From: Elusimicrobiota bacterium
Lineage (GTDB): Bacteria > CG03 > SLGR01 > PWQF01
Direction of reading: 5' to 3'
NCBI GenBank assembly: GCA_003556865.1
Contig: PWQF01000005.1
Span: forward strand, 1-6,336
DNA: 6,336 bases
The position numbers and the translations under genes were made by a program. Every line of letters begins with the position of its first letter. Position 1 is the stretch's first letter. Positions 1 through 6,294 of the stretch are shown piece by piece. The notes beneath the pieces are model-generated. The model saw only the letters and a list, made by a program, of their open reading frames with translations. It was not told the DNA's origin and ran no database searches.

Positions 1-5
1 CCGGA

Positions 6-479
6 TTATTTTTCGCCCGGCACCTCCTCTTCAAAGCCCTGCTGCCTGGCCGCATTATACCTGTACAGGTCAAACGGAATCATAAGGTGGTCGCTTGCAA
101 ATGATAAGGGAAACTCATAACTGAACATTAAAACCCTTGCTGAAACAGCTACGGGGATTGCAACAAAAACAAGGTAAAACATATTTCCGGGCGTTATCCA
201 TAATCCGGGACTTTTTGAACCACTGAATCCCTTTTCTATTTTATTATCTGCTATTTTTACTATACCGTGCCGGAAAACCCTGCCATCCAGTATGTAACGG
301 GTGGCCGGAAGCATATGCGGTTTTTTTACATACGGTGGGGGCGCGCCCGGTTTTGCCCTGACGGGATTTCGCCTGGCATGCCGGATTGCGCAGCCGGCCT
401 GCAGCAGAAAAGTCAGTATTAAAAATACTGCCGCCCCCTTATTAAGGCAAGAGGAAAGACTCTTTACGTTTTTTTTCAT
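6..479 (-). CDS. YceK/YidQ-like lipoprotein
   Basis: This 157-residue protein is probably a lipid-anchored envelope protein of unknown function. The N-terminus is a lipoprotein-type signal: basic residues (KKNVK), a hydrophobic core at about residues 16-26, then the lipobox LLQAGC with Cys30 as the likely lipidated residue. Gln at -3 of the lipobox is unusual, since a small aliphatic residue is normal there. A basic, proline-rich linker spans about 33-60. The C-terminal part carries PLSFASDHLMIPFDLYRY (124-141), which resembles the core of the small YceK/YidQ (DUF1375) lipoproteins, where a 'P-F/L-S-x-x-x-D-x-L-L-L-P-x-D' pattern precedes the end. It is longer than typical family members and has an extra hydrophobic stretch at about 100-119. 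ATG at 479 is the only sensible start because it begins the signal peptide; no clear Shine-Dalgarno precedes it. A 143-base gap separates it from the operon, so it is probably transcribed separately. Family assignment is by motif memory only. Confidence 0.72.
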   Translation of the reverse strand: MKKNVKSLSSCLNKGAAVFLILTFLLQAGCAIRHARRNPVRAKPGAPPPYVKKPHMLPATRYILDGRVFRHGIVKIADNKIEKGFSGSKSPGLWITPGNMFYLVFVAIPVAVSARVLMFSYEFPLSFASDHLMIPFDLYRYNAARQQGFEEEVPGEK

Positions 480-522
480 AGTATTAGCTGTAATTTTCCG
501 GGAACACTCATATTTAACTGAC

Positions 523-550
523 TACATATAAATGATATAATAATATGCAA
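523..550 (-). promoter_or_regulatory. Candidate promoter for the lipoprotein gene
   Basis: An AT-rich stretch lies in the gap upstream of the lipoprotein start. Read on the minus strand, TTGCAT (550-545) could be a -35 element, and TATGTA (528-523, spacer 16) or TATATG (530-525, spacer 14) a -10 element. Both -10 matches are poor, so the call rests mainly on position and base composition. The transcript would have a leader of roughly 35-45 bases. Confidence 0.28.
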
Positions 551-573
551 CTAGATGAAAGGCAAAATTAAGG

Positions 574-625
574 TAAGAGGTGACCTGCGCATTTATGAAG
601 GGCCATAAAACTTACACCCCTCTTA
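574..625 (-). terminator. Nested inverted repeat just after the operon, possible weak terminator or processing hairpin
   Basis: On the minus strand the stop codon of the last radical SAM gene (625-623) begins the outer arm TAAGAGG. This pairs with CCTCTTA at 580-574, and a further TG/CA pair forms if two G residues bulge out. Inside the loop, TTTATG (609-604) pairs with CATAAA (597-592) around a six-base loop. After the outer arm the minus strand reads CCTTAATTTTGCC, only moderately T-rich. The structure sits where an operon terminator is expected, but it lacks a compact GC-rich stem and a clean T-run, so a role in 3'-end protection or processing is equally possible. Confidence 0.35.
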
Positions 626-2035
626 TCCTGTAATAGCATATTTTGCCATTCCCAGCGCCATCCAGGCTTTTTTAAGAAAAATGGGGAAGCTCCTGGTATT
701 CAGAATCTCCGAGGCTATATAGTTCGGCCTAAGGTAAAATCGGCTGTGCGCTGACTTAAGAAGCAAATTAAGTTCCTTTTCATTAATAATCTCGTCCCAA
801 TATCTTATATTGAAATCCCGGGCCGGCTTTTTTGCAAAATCAACCCAAAAATCATTGAAGAGGCCTTCGGTCATACCCTGTGCATAGAAGTCAGTTTTGG
901 GGTAAGGCATTACTACATTAAAAATAGCAAAATCAACATCGGAGTCCAGGGCAAAATCTATGCTTTTCTTTGCATTTTCCAGGGTTTCCCCCGGGGCTCC
1001 TATCATAAAATTTGCCATAACCCGCATTCCCGAATCCTGCGACATTTTTATAGCACTGCGTATTCTTTTTACTGTTATGCCTTTATTAAGAGCATTTAAG
1101 GTTTCCTGGTCTCCGGATTCCACCCCGAAATGCAGACGGCGGCAACCGGCAGAATACATTTTCTCAAGAAGATCGGAGTCCACGGAATCCACCCGGATTC
1201 TTACCGCCCAGGTTATCTTATTGGAGCGCGCCTTAAGCAGTTCCGACAATTCAATAACTCTCTTGCGGTTTATACCAAAAGAATCATCCACAAAAAAAAG
1301 GTCCTTTATGCCCATATTATCTACATATTCAAACTCCTCTACAATATTGGCCGGGCTTCTCAACCGGACCCTTTTTCCGAAGCTGTGATAACAGAAGCTG
1401 CAGCCGTGGCTGCAGCCCCTGCCGCTGCAGATAGTAGTCGAGGGATATCTGTCGCTTAAAATATTAAAATGCTTTTTATAGGATACAAGGCTCCTGTCTG
1501 GAAAAGGCAACGAATCGCCGTCCAGTATGGGTGATGCGGGAGGGGTAATTACCGGCCCCTTTTCTGTTTTAAATGCAATCCCCTTAATTTTTCTTAAATC
1601 CCCTCCGGATTTTATAGCATTAAGAAGTTCTTCAAAGATATGCTCACCCTCACCCCTGACAGCATAATCTATATTTTTGTACGCAACAGTTTGCCCGGGG
1701 AATATACTGGCGTGGGGACCGCCCAGGATGACGGGTATTTCCGGTGAAAATTCTTTTACCCGCCGGGCAGTCTTAAGAACACTCAATATATTAAATGACA
1801 TACCCCCCAAGCCCACTATGTCGGGGTTAAAGCTTTCAAGCCGGCCGTCCAGAGATTTTTCACCGTCCACCTCCATATCCAGAACCTGGGCCTCACCTGA
1901 GCCTTTCTCATTTATATAAGAGGCCAGGTAGAGCAAATTAAGCGGGGGAAAACGACCGGTAAGCCTGTCCAGGCTCATGGGAAAACTGGTTTTAACCATA
2001 TATTTTTCGCAGGGGTTAATAAATAATATTTTCAT
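623..2035 (-). CDS. B12-binding-domain radical SAM protein (last gene of the operon)
   Basis: This 470-residue protein has the class B, cobalamin-dependent radical SAM layout. An N-terminal Rossmann-like B12-binding domain (about 1-145) opens with KILFINPC and carries LGGPHAS (104-110) and RGEGE (127-131). The radical SAM barrel follows, with the 4Fe-4S motif C208-x3-C212-x2-C215. Later landmarks typical of the family are the FVDDSF strand (248-253), GVESGD (304-309), GAPGET (346-351) and PYPKTDFY (377-384). A helical tail contains FYLRPNYI (433-440), an ending common among HpnR/BchE-like relatives. Known relatives methylate unactivated carbons or perform cyclisations and rearrangements; the substrate here cannot be read from the sequence. 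The DxHxxG histidine ligand of methionine-synthase-type B12 domains is not evident, as is usual in this class. ATG at 2035 follows the upstream stop by 5 bases, with AGGG (2050-2047) as a weak, distant ribosome site. It is paralogous to the preceding gene. Family certain, function unknown. Confidence 0.93.
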   Translation of the reverse strand: MKILFINPCEKYMVKTSFPMSLDRLTGRFPPLNLLYLASYINEKGSGEAQVLDMEVDGEKSLDGRLESFNPDIVGLGGMSFNILSVLKTARRVKEFSPEIPVILGGPHASIFPGQTVAYKNIDYAVRGEGEHIFEELLNAIKSGGDLRKIKGIAFKTEKGPVITPPASPILDGDSLPFPDRSLVSYKKHFNILSDRYPSTTICSGRGCSHGCSFCYHSFGKRVRLRSPANIVEEFEYVDNMGIKDLFFVDDSFGINRKRVIELSELLKARSNKITWAVRIRVDSVDSDLLEKMYSAGCRRLHFGVESGDQETLNALNKGITVKRIRSAIKMSQDSGMRVMANFMIGAPGETLENAKKSIDFALDSDVDFAIFNVVMPYPKTDFYAQGMTEGLFNDFWVDFAKKPARDFNIRYWDEIINEKELNLLLKSAHSRFYLRPNYIASEILNTRSFPIFLKKAWMALGMAKYAITG

Positions 2036-2040
2036 ATATA

Positions 2041-3420
2041 TTAAAACCCTGTATTGCTGTAACGGCGGCCGGGAAGCGCAATAATTCCTGCGGCGGACAG
2101 AACATCTTTAAATACCGCCTTAATAAAAATTCCCGGATAACAGGTTATATATTTAGTTAAACCGGGCCAGTTCGGCACATATAAAGCATAGCTCCCGTAA
2201 AAGAGCAGCGCTGCCGCAAGTGAATTAAGTCCCCCCGCCATCTTAACAGAAAACCCTTTTCCGGACCATTTACCGAAACGTGCCTCATAGAGCCTCGTTC
2301 CCGGATAAGGCACAAGAATATTCATAAGAACCGCAGAGCTCTTTAGGCGGGAGAGTCTCCAGGCTGCCCTCGCCAATGAGAAAAGCGAATCTGTATTGGG
2401 ATCATATATGATCCATGCTGCCGTCTCAATATTACGTTTCCTCAGAAGAGAAAAAGCTTCATTAAGAATAGCGGATGTATCAAGATCTTTTCCATATTCC
2501 TTCTGTTTTGCGGAGGAAAATGTCTCCACACCCAGATAAAGGCGCCTGAAATTTAAACTCTTCAAAAGATCTGCGGTCTTATCATTGATAAGATCAGTTC
2601 TTGAAAATCCGTAGAAATTAAAGCTTATGCCGTTTTTATCAAGAAAATTGTAAAGCTCTTTTAAAAAATTCTGGTCAAGTGTAATATTATCATCCAGGAA
2701 TCGTATATTTTCATATCCGTTTTCATATAAAATTTTAAGCTCATCAAAAACTTTTTCAAAAGACCGGGGAAGCCATTTTTTAGAATCATATGTTCTTAAG
2801 CAGTAAGAACATTTGAAGGGGCATCCGAAAGCGTAAAAGAGCCAGGCAGTCGGGCCTTTGACAAATATATCCGAGTAAAATTTTTCTTTTAAAAAGGAGC
2901 GGTCAACACTATCAATTATATCCGGATCATGAGATATATTTTTTAATTCAATTTCTTTTAAATTATCTAAAAATGCTCCCTTCATTTCCAGGGCTTTTTT
3001 TATCCGGGCCTCAAAAGCCCCATCCAGTGACGCATCAAAAATGTTAAAATATTTTCTGTAGCGTACGACATAGTAGCCAGCGCCTATGATTTTAAGTGAC
3101 GGAACCCGCTCCTTTATTTTTCTAAGCATAGATATTTCAAATTCAGCTTTTTCCAGTCCCATCAGCGTAAAAAGTATATTTACATTATTGTCATCGATAT
3201 ATTTCAGTATTTCATCAAACTTAATTTTTTCTGCCACCGCATCAATAAAAGTTACTCTGAAATCCGAATATCTCTTAAATACCGTAGCCGCGCGCAACAG
3301 CTCCTGGGGGGGATATAAAAAACCTGAAGACCGGTATGTGCAGTTATATCTGCGCATAACCGGAGGATTTGAAGGCATATTTAGAGTCAGAACATGATTT
3401 TTATCCTTAAAAGGATTCAC
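2041..3420 (-). CDS. Divergent B12-type radical SAM protein, paralogue of its downstream neighbour
   Basis: This 459-residue protein has an N-terminal Rossmann-like region (about 10-145) in the position of a cobalamin-binding domain, then a radical SAM barrel with FGCPFKCSYC giving C200-x3-C204-x2-C207. FLDDN (241-245), YLGVET (295-300) and PYPGTRLYE (371-379) align with the equivalent landmarks of the next gene. The GGPH and GEGE signatures of the B12 domain are not recognisable; IIGAGYYVV (111-119) occupies the corresponding place, so cobalamin binding is uncertain. The GxPGE loop is also replaced, by YDPNTDS (339-345). The C-terminal 60 residues are hydrophobic (LAAALLFYGSYALYV at 401-415) and may touch a membrane or a lipid substrate. 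The start is GTG at 3420, forming a GTGA overlap with the stop of the PP-loop gene; no strong Shine-Dalgarno is seen, which points to translational coupling. A later in-frame ATG (codon 15) is possible but also lacks a ribosome site. Reaction and substrate unknown. Confidence 0.9.
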   Translation of the reverse strand: MNPFKDKNHVLTLNMPSNPPVMRRYNCTYRSSGFLYPPQELLRAATVFKRYSDFRVTFIDAVAEKIKFDEILKYIDDNNVNILFTLMGLEKAEFEISMLRKIKERVPSLKIIGAGYYVVRYRKYFNIFDASLDGAFEARIKKALEMKGAFLDNLKEIELKNISHDPDIIDSVDRSFLKEKFYSDIFVKGPTAWLFYAFGCPFKCSYCLRTYDSKKWLPRSFEKVFDELKILYENGYENIRFLDDNITLDQNFLKELYNFLDKNGISFNFYGFSRTDLINDKTADLLKSLNFRRLYLGVETFSSAKQKEYGKDLDTSAILNEAFSLLRKRNIETAAWIIYDPNTDSLFSLARAAWRLSRLKSSAVLMNILVPYPGTRLYEARFGKWSGKGFSVKMAGGLNSLAAALLFYGSYALYVPNWPGLTKYITCYPGIFIKAVFKDVLSAAGIIALPGRRYSNTGF

Positions 3421-4511
3421 TTGTAATCTACTTTATCGTACATTTTAGGTATATTTTCTATGACTCCCATTACCTGATTGTAATCAAGCTTCAGTTTATT
3501 TAAGTAATCCCTTATTGCTCCATATCTGGGCTGATTCTCTTTCTCAACTATCTCCAGGGCTTCTGATCGGCTAAGAATTCCCTCGCGTATCTGATTACTC
3601 CTGAAAGCATCGTTTTCCGTGAACCCCGCAACAGTACAATAAATGTAATTATAGAAAGGGGATGTCCCGTCATCGGTTCTCCAGGTAAGTTCGGTATCGG
3701 GACAAGTTTCCCAACCATATTCATTGCAAAGGGTATCAACTATAGTTTTTTCGTTCCATTTTATATAATGCCATATATAGGTGAAATCAAATCTCATCAT
3801 ACAGGTAACTGCATATGCAAAAAGAGTATCCGCCAGAGAACAGTTCAGATAAGCCGGATTAAGTATGTACTCTTTCAGGGCGGAGGCAGCCAGGCGAACC
3901 CTTGATTGAAACGGCATCTCGTGCATTACCCCGGAGGGTTCGGAGTTTTTCACTTTTAAAAACCCGAATTTGTACTCAGTAGTTTCCAGCTCATTGCCGC
4001 GGCACAATATAATCTTTTTAATATTATATTCCCTTGCTACTTTTGTAACATAATATTCAACCATTTTGTCGCCAGCCATAAAAATGGGCACCATACCCAG
4101 GGTTGGTCTTTTTAGCCAGGCCAGTATATTTTTTCTTATATATTTTCGCTTTTTTTCTATATCAGCGGCTATAACAATCTGTTCAACCCCGAGCTTGGAT
4201 ATCATACGGGACTGATTGCGCCTTCCCACATCCGCCACCATACCCCAATCATAGGTGAAGGCTATGGGGTTCATATTCATCTCTTTTTTAAGGTAGTGAA
4301 GCGCGTAAGAGCTGTCCCTGCCGCCGCTGAATGAAAGAAGAGAGTCCGGAGATCCGTCCTTTGAACGCAAGGGGTCCAGCATCCTTTGAAGCGCTCTTTT
4401 ACCCCGCACCCTGATCTTTTTATAATTGCGGCAATAATTACAGACTCCGCCCTCATCAAAATGTATAAACGGCATCGTCTCGGGAAGTATACACCTGCTG
4501 CATCTTTTCAT
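3417..4511 (-). CDS. PP-loop amidotransferase with zinc-finger N-terminus (WbpG/N-acetyl-sugar amidotransferase-like)
   Basis: This 364-residue protein is an ATP-pyrophosphatase-type synthetase. It opens with two CxxC pairs, C4/C7 and C24/C27, that should bind zinc, in the context CSRCILPETMP, which is characteristic of WbpG/PseA-type proteins. The PP-loop SFSGGRDSS (60-68) binds ATP and marks acceptor adenylation. The C-terminal region (YIKWNEKTIVDTL at 249-261, a GWE segment at 266-268, RSNQIREGILSREA-like helix at about 304-318) also matches the WbpG pattern, and total length is normal for that family. WbpG turns an acetamido group of a lipopolysaccharide sugar into an acetamidino group using ammonia from HisH-type partners. 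Here no HisH or HisF gene is present; a class II glutaminase gene ends 2 bases upstream and is the obvious ammonia donor. AAGGA (4527-4523), 11 bases before the ATG, is a fair ribosome site inside the upstream gene's end. The acceptor is unknown: a sugar, uronic acid or other carboxylate/amide is inferred. Confidence 0.9.
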   Translation of the reverse strand: MKRCSRCILPETMPFIHFDEGGVCNYCRNYKKIRVRGKRALQRMLDPLRSKDGSPDSLLSFSGGRDSSYALHYLKKEMNMNPIAFTYDWGMVADVGRRNQSRMISKLGVEQIVIAADIEKKRKYIRKNILAWLKRPTLGMVPIFMAGDKMVEYYVTKVAREYNIKKIILCRGNELETTEYKFGFLKVKNSEPSGVMHEMPFQSRVRLAASALKEYILNPAYLNCSLADTLFAYAVTCMMRFDFTYIWHYIKWNEKTIVDTLCNEYGWETCPDTELTWRTDDGTSPFYNYIYCTVAGFTENDAFRSNQIREGILSRSEALEIVEKENQPRYGAIRDYLNKLKLDYNQVMGVIENIPKMYDKVDYK

Positions 4512-4513
4512 AT

Positions 4514-5269
4514 TTAAAGATTTCCTTCCATAATTTCCCGGCCGAAAACTTTTATCTCTCCGGGTAAAACCTTATTCACTGAAAGATTTTCTCTTATAAT
4601 ACGGGAAGAGGCAAGAGTCTTCAGCATAAGCCGCTCAGAGGCAAAAAAAGCGTAGGCGCCACAAGACGAAAATGCAGTATAAAGCGACCCGGTGTTTGTG
4701 CCCAAAAAAGTCTCTTTATCATAATGAGAGAATGCGGCAAAAGATACTGCCCCCTCTACCAGCCCCATCACTTTTTCAGCAGCCTCACGGCAGCTTATGC
4801 CCTGACTTATATAGCGGTCAACAAGCAAAAAAAATATACGGCTATCAACTTCATCCGGAACCATATCAGGAAAATATTCATTAAATAATTCCCGGCTGTT
4901 CAATATTATACCGTTATGAACCCCCGTAACACCCGGGCTCTTTACAGGGCTGTTATTTCTATTTATATCCCTGTTGCCGTTAGTGGCCAGCCTGGCGTGT
5001 GTAAGAATAACAGAAGCTCCGTTCTCAGTTAAAAAAACCTCTTCCAGGGATTCCCTCATAAATTTCTTATAGGCCGGTGTTTTAATAAAAGAGGAGGCGC
5101 GGAGCCCGGACTTTAATATCCTTTCAAGCCGGGCATTGAAAATTCCGATTCCCGCAGCATCTTTGCCCCTGGATTCGGCCAGCTTAAGCATCTTTTTGCT
5201 TAAGGCCGCCATATTTTTTTTATTAAAGCCCGAGCCGGGACTATTTATCATTCCGAAAATTCCACACAT
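4514..5269 (-). CDS. Stand-alone class II (Ntn-type) glutamine amidotransferase domain protein
   Basis: This 251-residue protein is only the glutaminase half found at the N-terminus of GlmS, PurF and AsnB. It hydrolyses glutamine to glutamate and ammonia. It begins MCGIFGM, so removal of Met1 exposes Cys2 as the N-terminal nucleophile; this requirement fixes the start at 5269. Other expected parts are SRGKDAAGIGI (33-43, like the RGxDSAG motif of GlmS/PurF rather than the RGPD of AsnB), HARLATNG (91-98, with Arg93 for the glutamine carboxylate), VHNGII (117-122, Asn119-Gly120 oxyanion hole) and Asp142 in DEVDSR. No synthetase, phosphosugar isomerase or phosphoribosyltransferase domain follows, so it must pass ammonia to another protein. 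The adjacent PP-loop gene is the natural partner, starting 2 bases after this stop. The gene follows the upstream stop by 5 bases with only a weak AAGA ribosome site, suggesting coupling. It could be annotated generically as a GATase II family protein; the partner assignment is inferred from context. Confidence 0.93.
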   Translation of the reverse strand: MCGIFGMINSPGSGFNKKNMAALSKKMLKLAESRGKDAAGIGIFNARLERILKSGLRASSFIKTPAYKKFMRESLEEVFLTENGASVILTHARLATNGNRDINRNNSPVKSPGVTGVHNGIILNSRELFNEYFPDMVPDEVDSRIFFLLVDRYISQGISCREAAEKVMGLVEGAVSFAAFSHYDKETFLGTNTGSLYTAFSSCGAYAFFASERLMLKTLASSRIIRENLSVNKVLPGEIKVFGREIMEGNL

Positions 5270-5274
5270 AAATT

Positions 5275-6294
5275 TTATCTTGCTACCTCTTTTAAAACAG
5301 TTAAGGCCGAAGCAGGTCGCATATTATAGGCCTTGTTAAATTCCACAAATTCCGCGCACCAGCAGTCAGAGCATCCGCCCCGGGGCAGAGCGGCAAACTC
5401 CTTCTCAAAATCACTGCATACCCTGCTCTCATTCTCCTTAACGTAACCCGGCGAATAAACCAGACAGCTTCGCATAAATCCGCCGGGAGTAATATTCATA
5501 TGAAGTTTTCCGGCTACGCAGGGTATCCGGCGGGGTTTTGGCCACTGCCTTAAAAATTTCAGCCCCGGGATACTGTTAAAAAGCCACCTGTATCCGCTTT
5601 TTTTCCTTTCTATTAAATAATCTATGATTTTTTTGTACTCATCTTCATCCGGCGCAGAATAATTTTTTTCTCCTGAGTCCAGCCTGTTCAAGCGGCCCGG
5701 CTGAACTGAAAGGGGAATTTTAAGTTCGCGGGACTTATCAAGTATAAAATCTATTGACTTAATATTGCAATTATCCTTAAGCAGGACATATGTAAAATTC
5801 AGGCTTATTCCCATCTTTTTTGCAGAAGCCACCCCCCTCATCAAAGCCCTGTATGTTCCCTCTCCCCTTATTAAATCATGTATTTCGGGGGGGCCGTCAA
5901 GGCTTAATATTATTTTATCTGAATTTTTTAACTCTTTTATCCTTTCGGAAAGAAGAGTTCCGTTGCTGCTTATCCCCGCGCCCACACCCCTCTTTTTCAG
6001 GGAATCAATAAGTAATCCTATATCCTCCCTAATAAGGGGTTCGCCGCCGGATATAAAAACCCAGCCTATTTTTTTACTGTGCAGAAAATCTATAAGCCTT
6101 ATACTCCCGTTTGTATCCAGCTCTTTTTCTTCTTTTAAATATACGCCGCAATGAGGACAGCTAAGATTACACCTGGAGGTAACAATCCAGGAAGCGGTTA
6201 CTATGTTATGACTCCCTATACTCTTTGAAAGAAAGATTTTTTTAAGAGATTTAATGATTTTCAGGGCCCTGCTATGGCTGTTTTTTTTCCTCAA
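5275..6294 (-). CDS. Radical SAM protein with SPASM/Twitch-like C-terminal cysteines
   Basis: This 339-residue radical SAM enzyme has the motif C42-x3-C46-x2-C49 (SRCNLSCPHC), GGEP (83-86) for SAM binding, SSNGTLL (109-115) and SLDGPPEIHD (131-140), all typical of the MoaA/PqqE/SPASM branch. The C-terminus carries C259-x12-G-x4-C277, which fits the first half of the SPASM signature, then C293 and the cluster C308-x2-C311-x-C313. These probably hold at least one auxiliary iron-sulfur cluster, but the usual C-x2-C-x5-C-x3-C is not seen. Enzymes of this branch modify peptides, proteins or small metabolites; the substrate is not identifiable. A basic segment of about 30 residues precedes the barrel. 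The start is TTG at 6294: an in-frame TAA lies only one codon upstream (6300-6298), no ATG or GTG occurs before the catalytic cysteines, and AAGGA (6310-6306) lies 11 bases before it. It is the first complete gene of the operon and may not be the true first gene. Confidence 0.92.
   Translation of the reverse strand: MRKKNSHSRALKIIKSLKKIFLSKSIGSHNIVTASWIVTSRCNLSCPHCGVYLKEEKELDTNGSIRLIDFLHSKKIGWVFISGGEPLIREDIGLLIDSLKKRGVGAGISSNGTLLSERIKELKNSDKIILSLDGPPEIHDLIRGEGTYRALMRGVASAKKMGISLNFTYVLLKDNCNIKSIDFILDKSRELKIPLSVQPGRLNRLDSGEKNYSAPDEDEYKKIIDYLIERKKSGYRWLFNSIPGLKFLRQWPKPRRIPCVAGKLHMNITPGGFMRSCLVYSPGYVKENESRVCSDFEKEFAALPRGGCSDCWCAEFVEFNKAYNMRPASALTVLKEVAR

Larger units (their letters stand above)
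623..6294 (-). other. Five-gene operon: three radical SAM proteins plus a split amidotransferase
   Basis: Five consecutive genes on one strand are joined by gaps of 5, 2 and 5 bases and one 4-base GTGA overlap. Such packing implies a shared transcript and coupled translation. The order is radical SAM/SPASM-like, class II glutaminase, PP-loop amidotransferase, divergent B12-type radical SAM, B12-type radical SAM. The promoter is not in the window, since only 42 bases precede the first complete gene, and further genes may lie upstream. The combination points to one biosynthetic pathway in which an amide or amidine is formed and carbon centres are altered by radical chemistry; the product cannot be deduced. 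Confidence 0.8.

Noticed and set aside
301..531. Plus-strand open frame opposite the lipoprotein gene
   Set aside because: Its protein has no family features, while the opposite strand has a clear signal peptide and lipobox.
578..586. Short palindrome AGGTGACCT as a possible regulator binding site
   Set aside because: Four-base half-sites are expected by chance, and it overlaps the larger hairpin arm.
1397..1416. Perfect 9-base inverted repeat with a 2-base spacer (GCTGCAGCC/GGCTGCAGC), looks like an operator or hairpin
   Set aside because: It lies inside the radical SAM cysteine motif and results from the repeated tripeptide Gly-Cys-Ser in GCSHGCS, encoded twice by the same near-palindromic codons.
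960..1459. Plus-strand open frames within the last radical SAM gene
   Set aside because: They are antisense shadows of a well-supported gene, with no recognisable motif.
3417..5269. A single asparagine synthetase B gene broken by a frameshift into glutaminase and PP-loop halves
   Set aside because: The PP-loop protein has its own start, ribosome site and N-terminal zinc-binding CxxC pairs that AsnB lacks, and the glutaminase motifs resemble GlmS/PurF more than AsnB.
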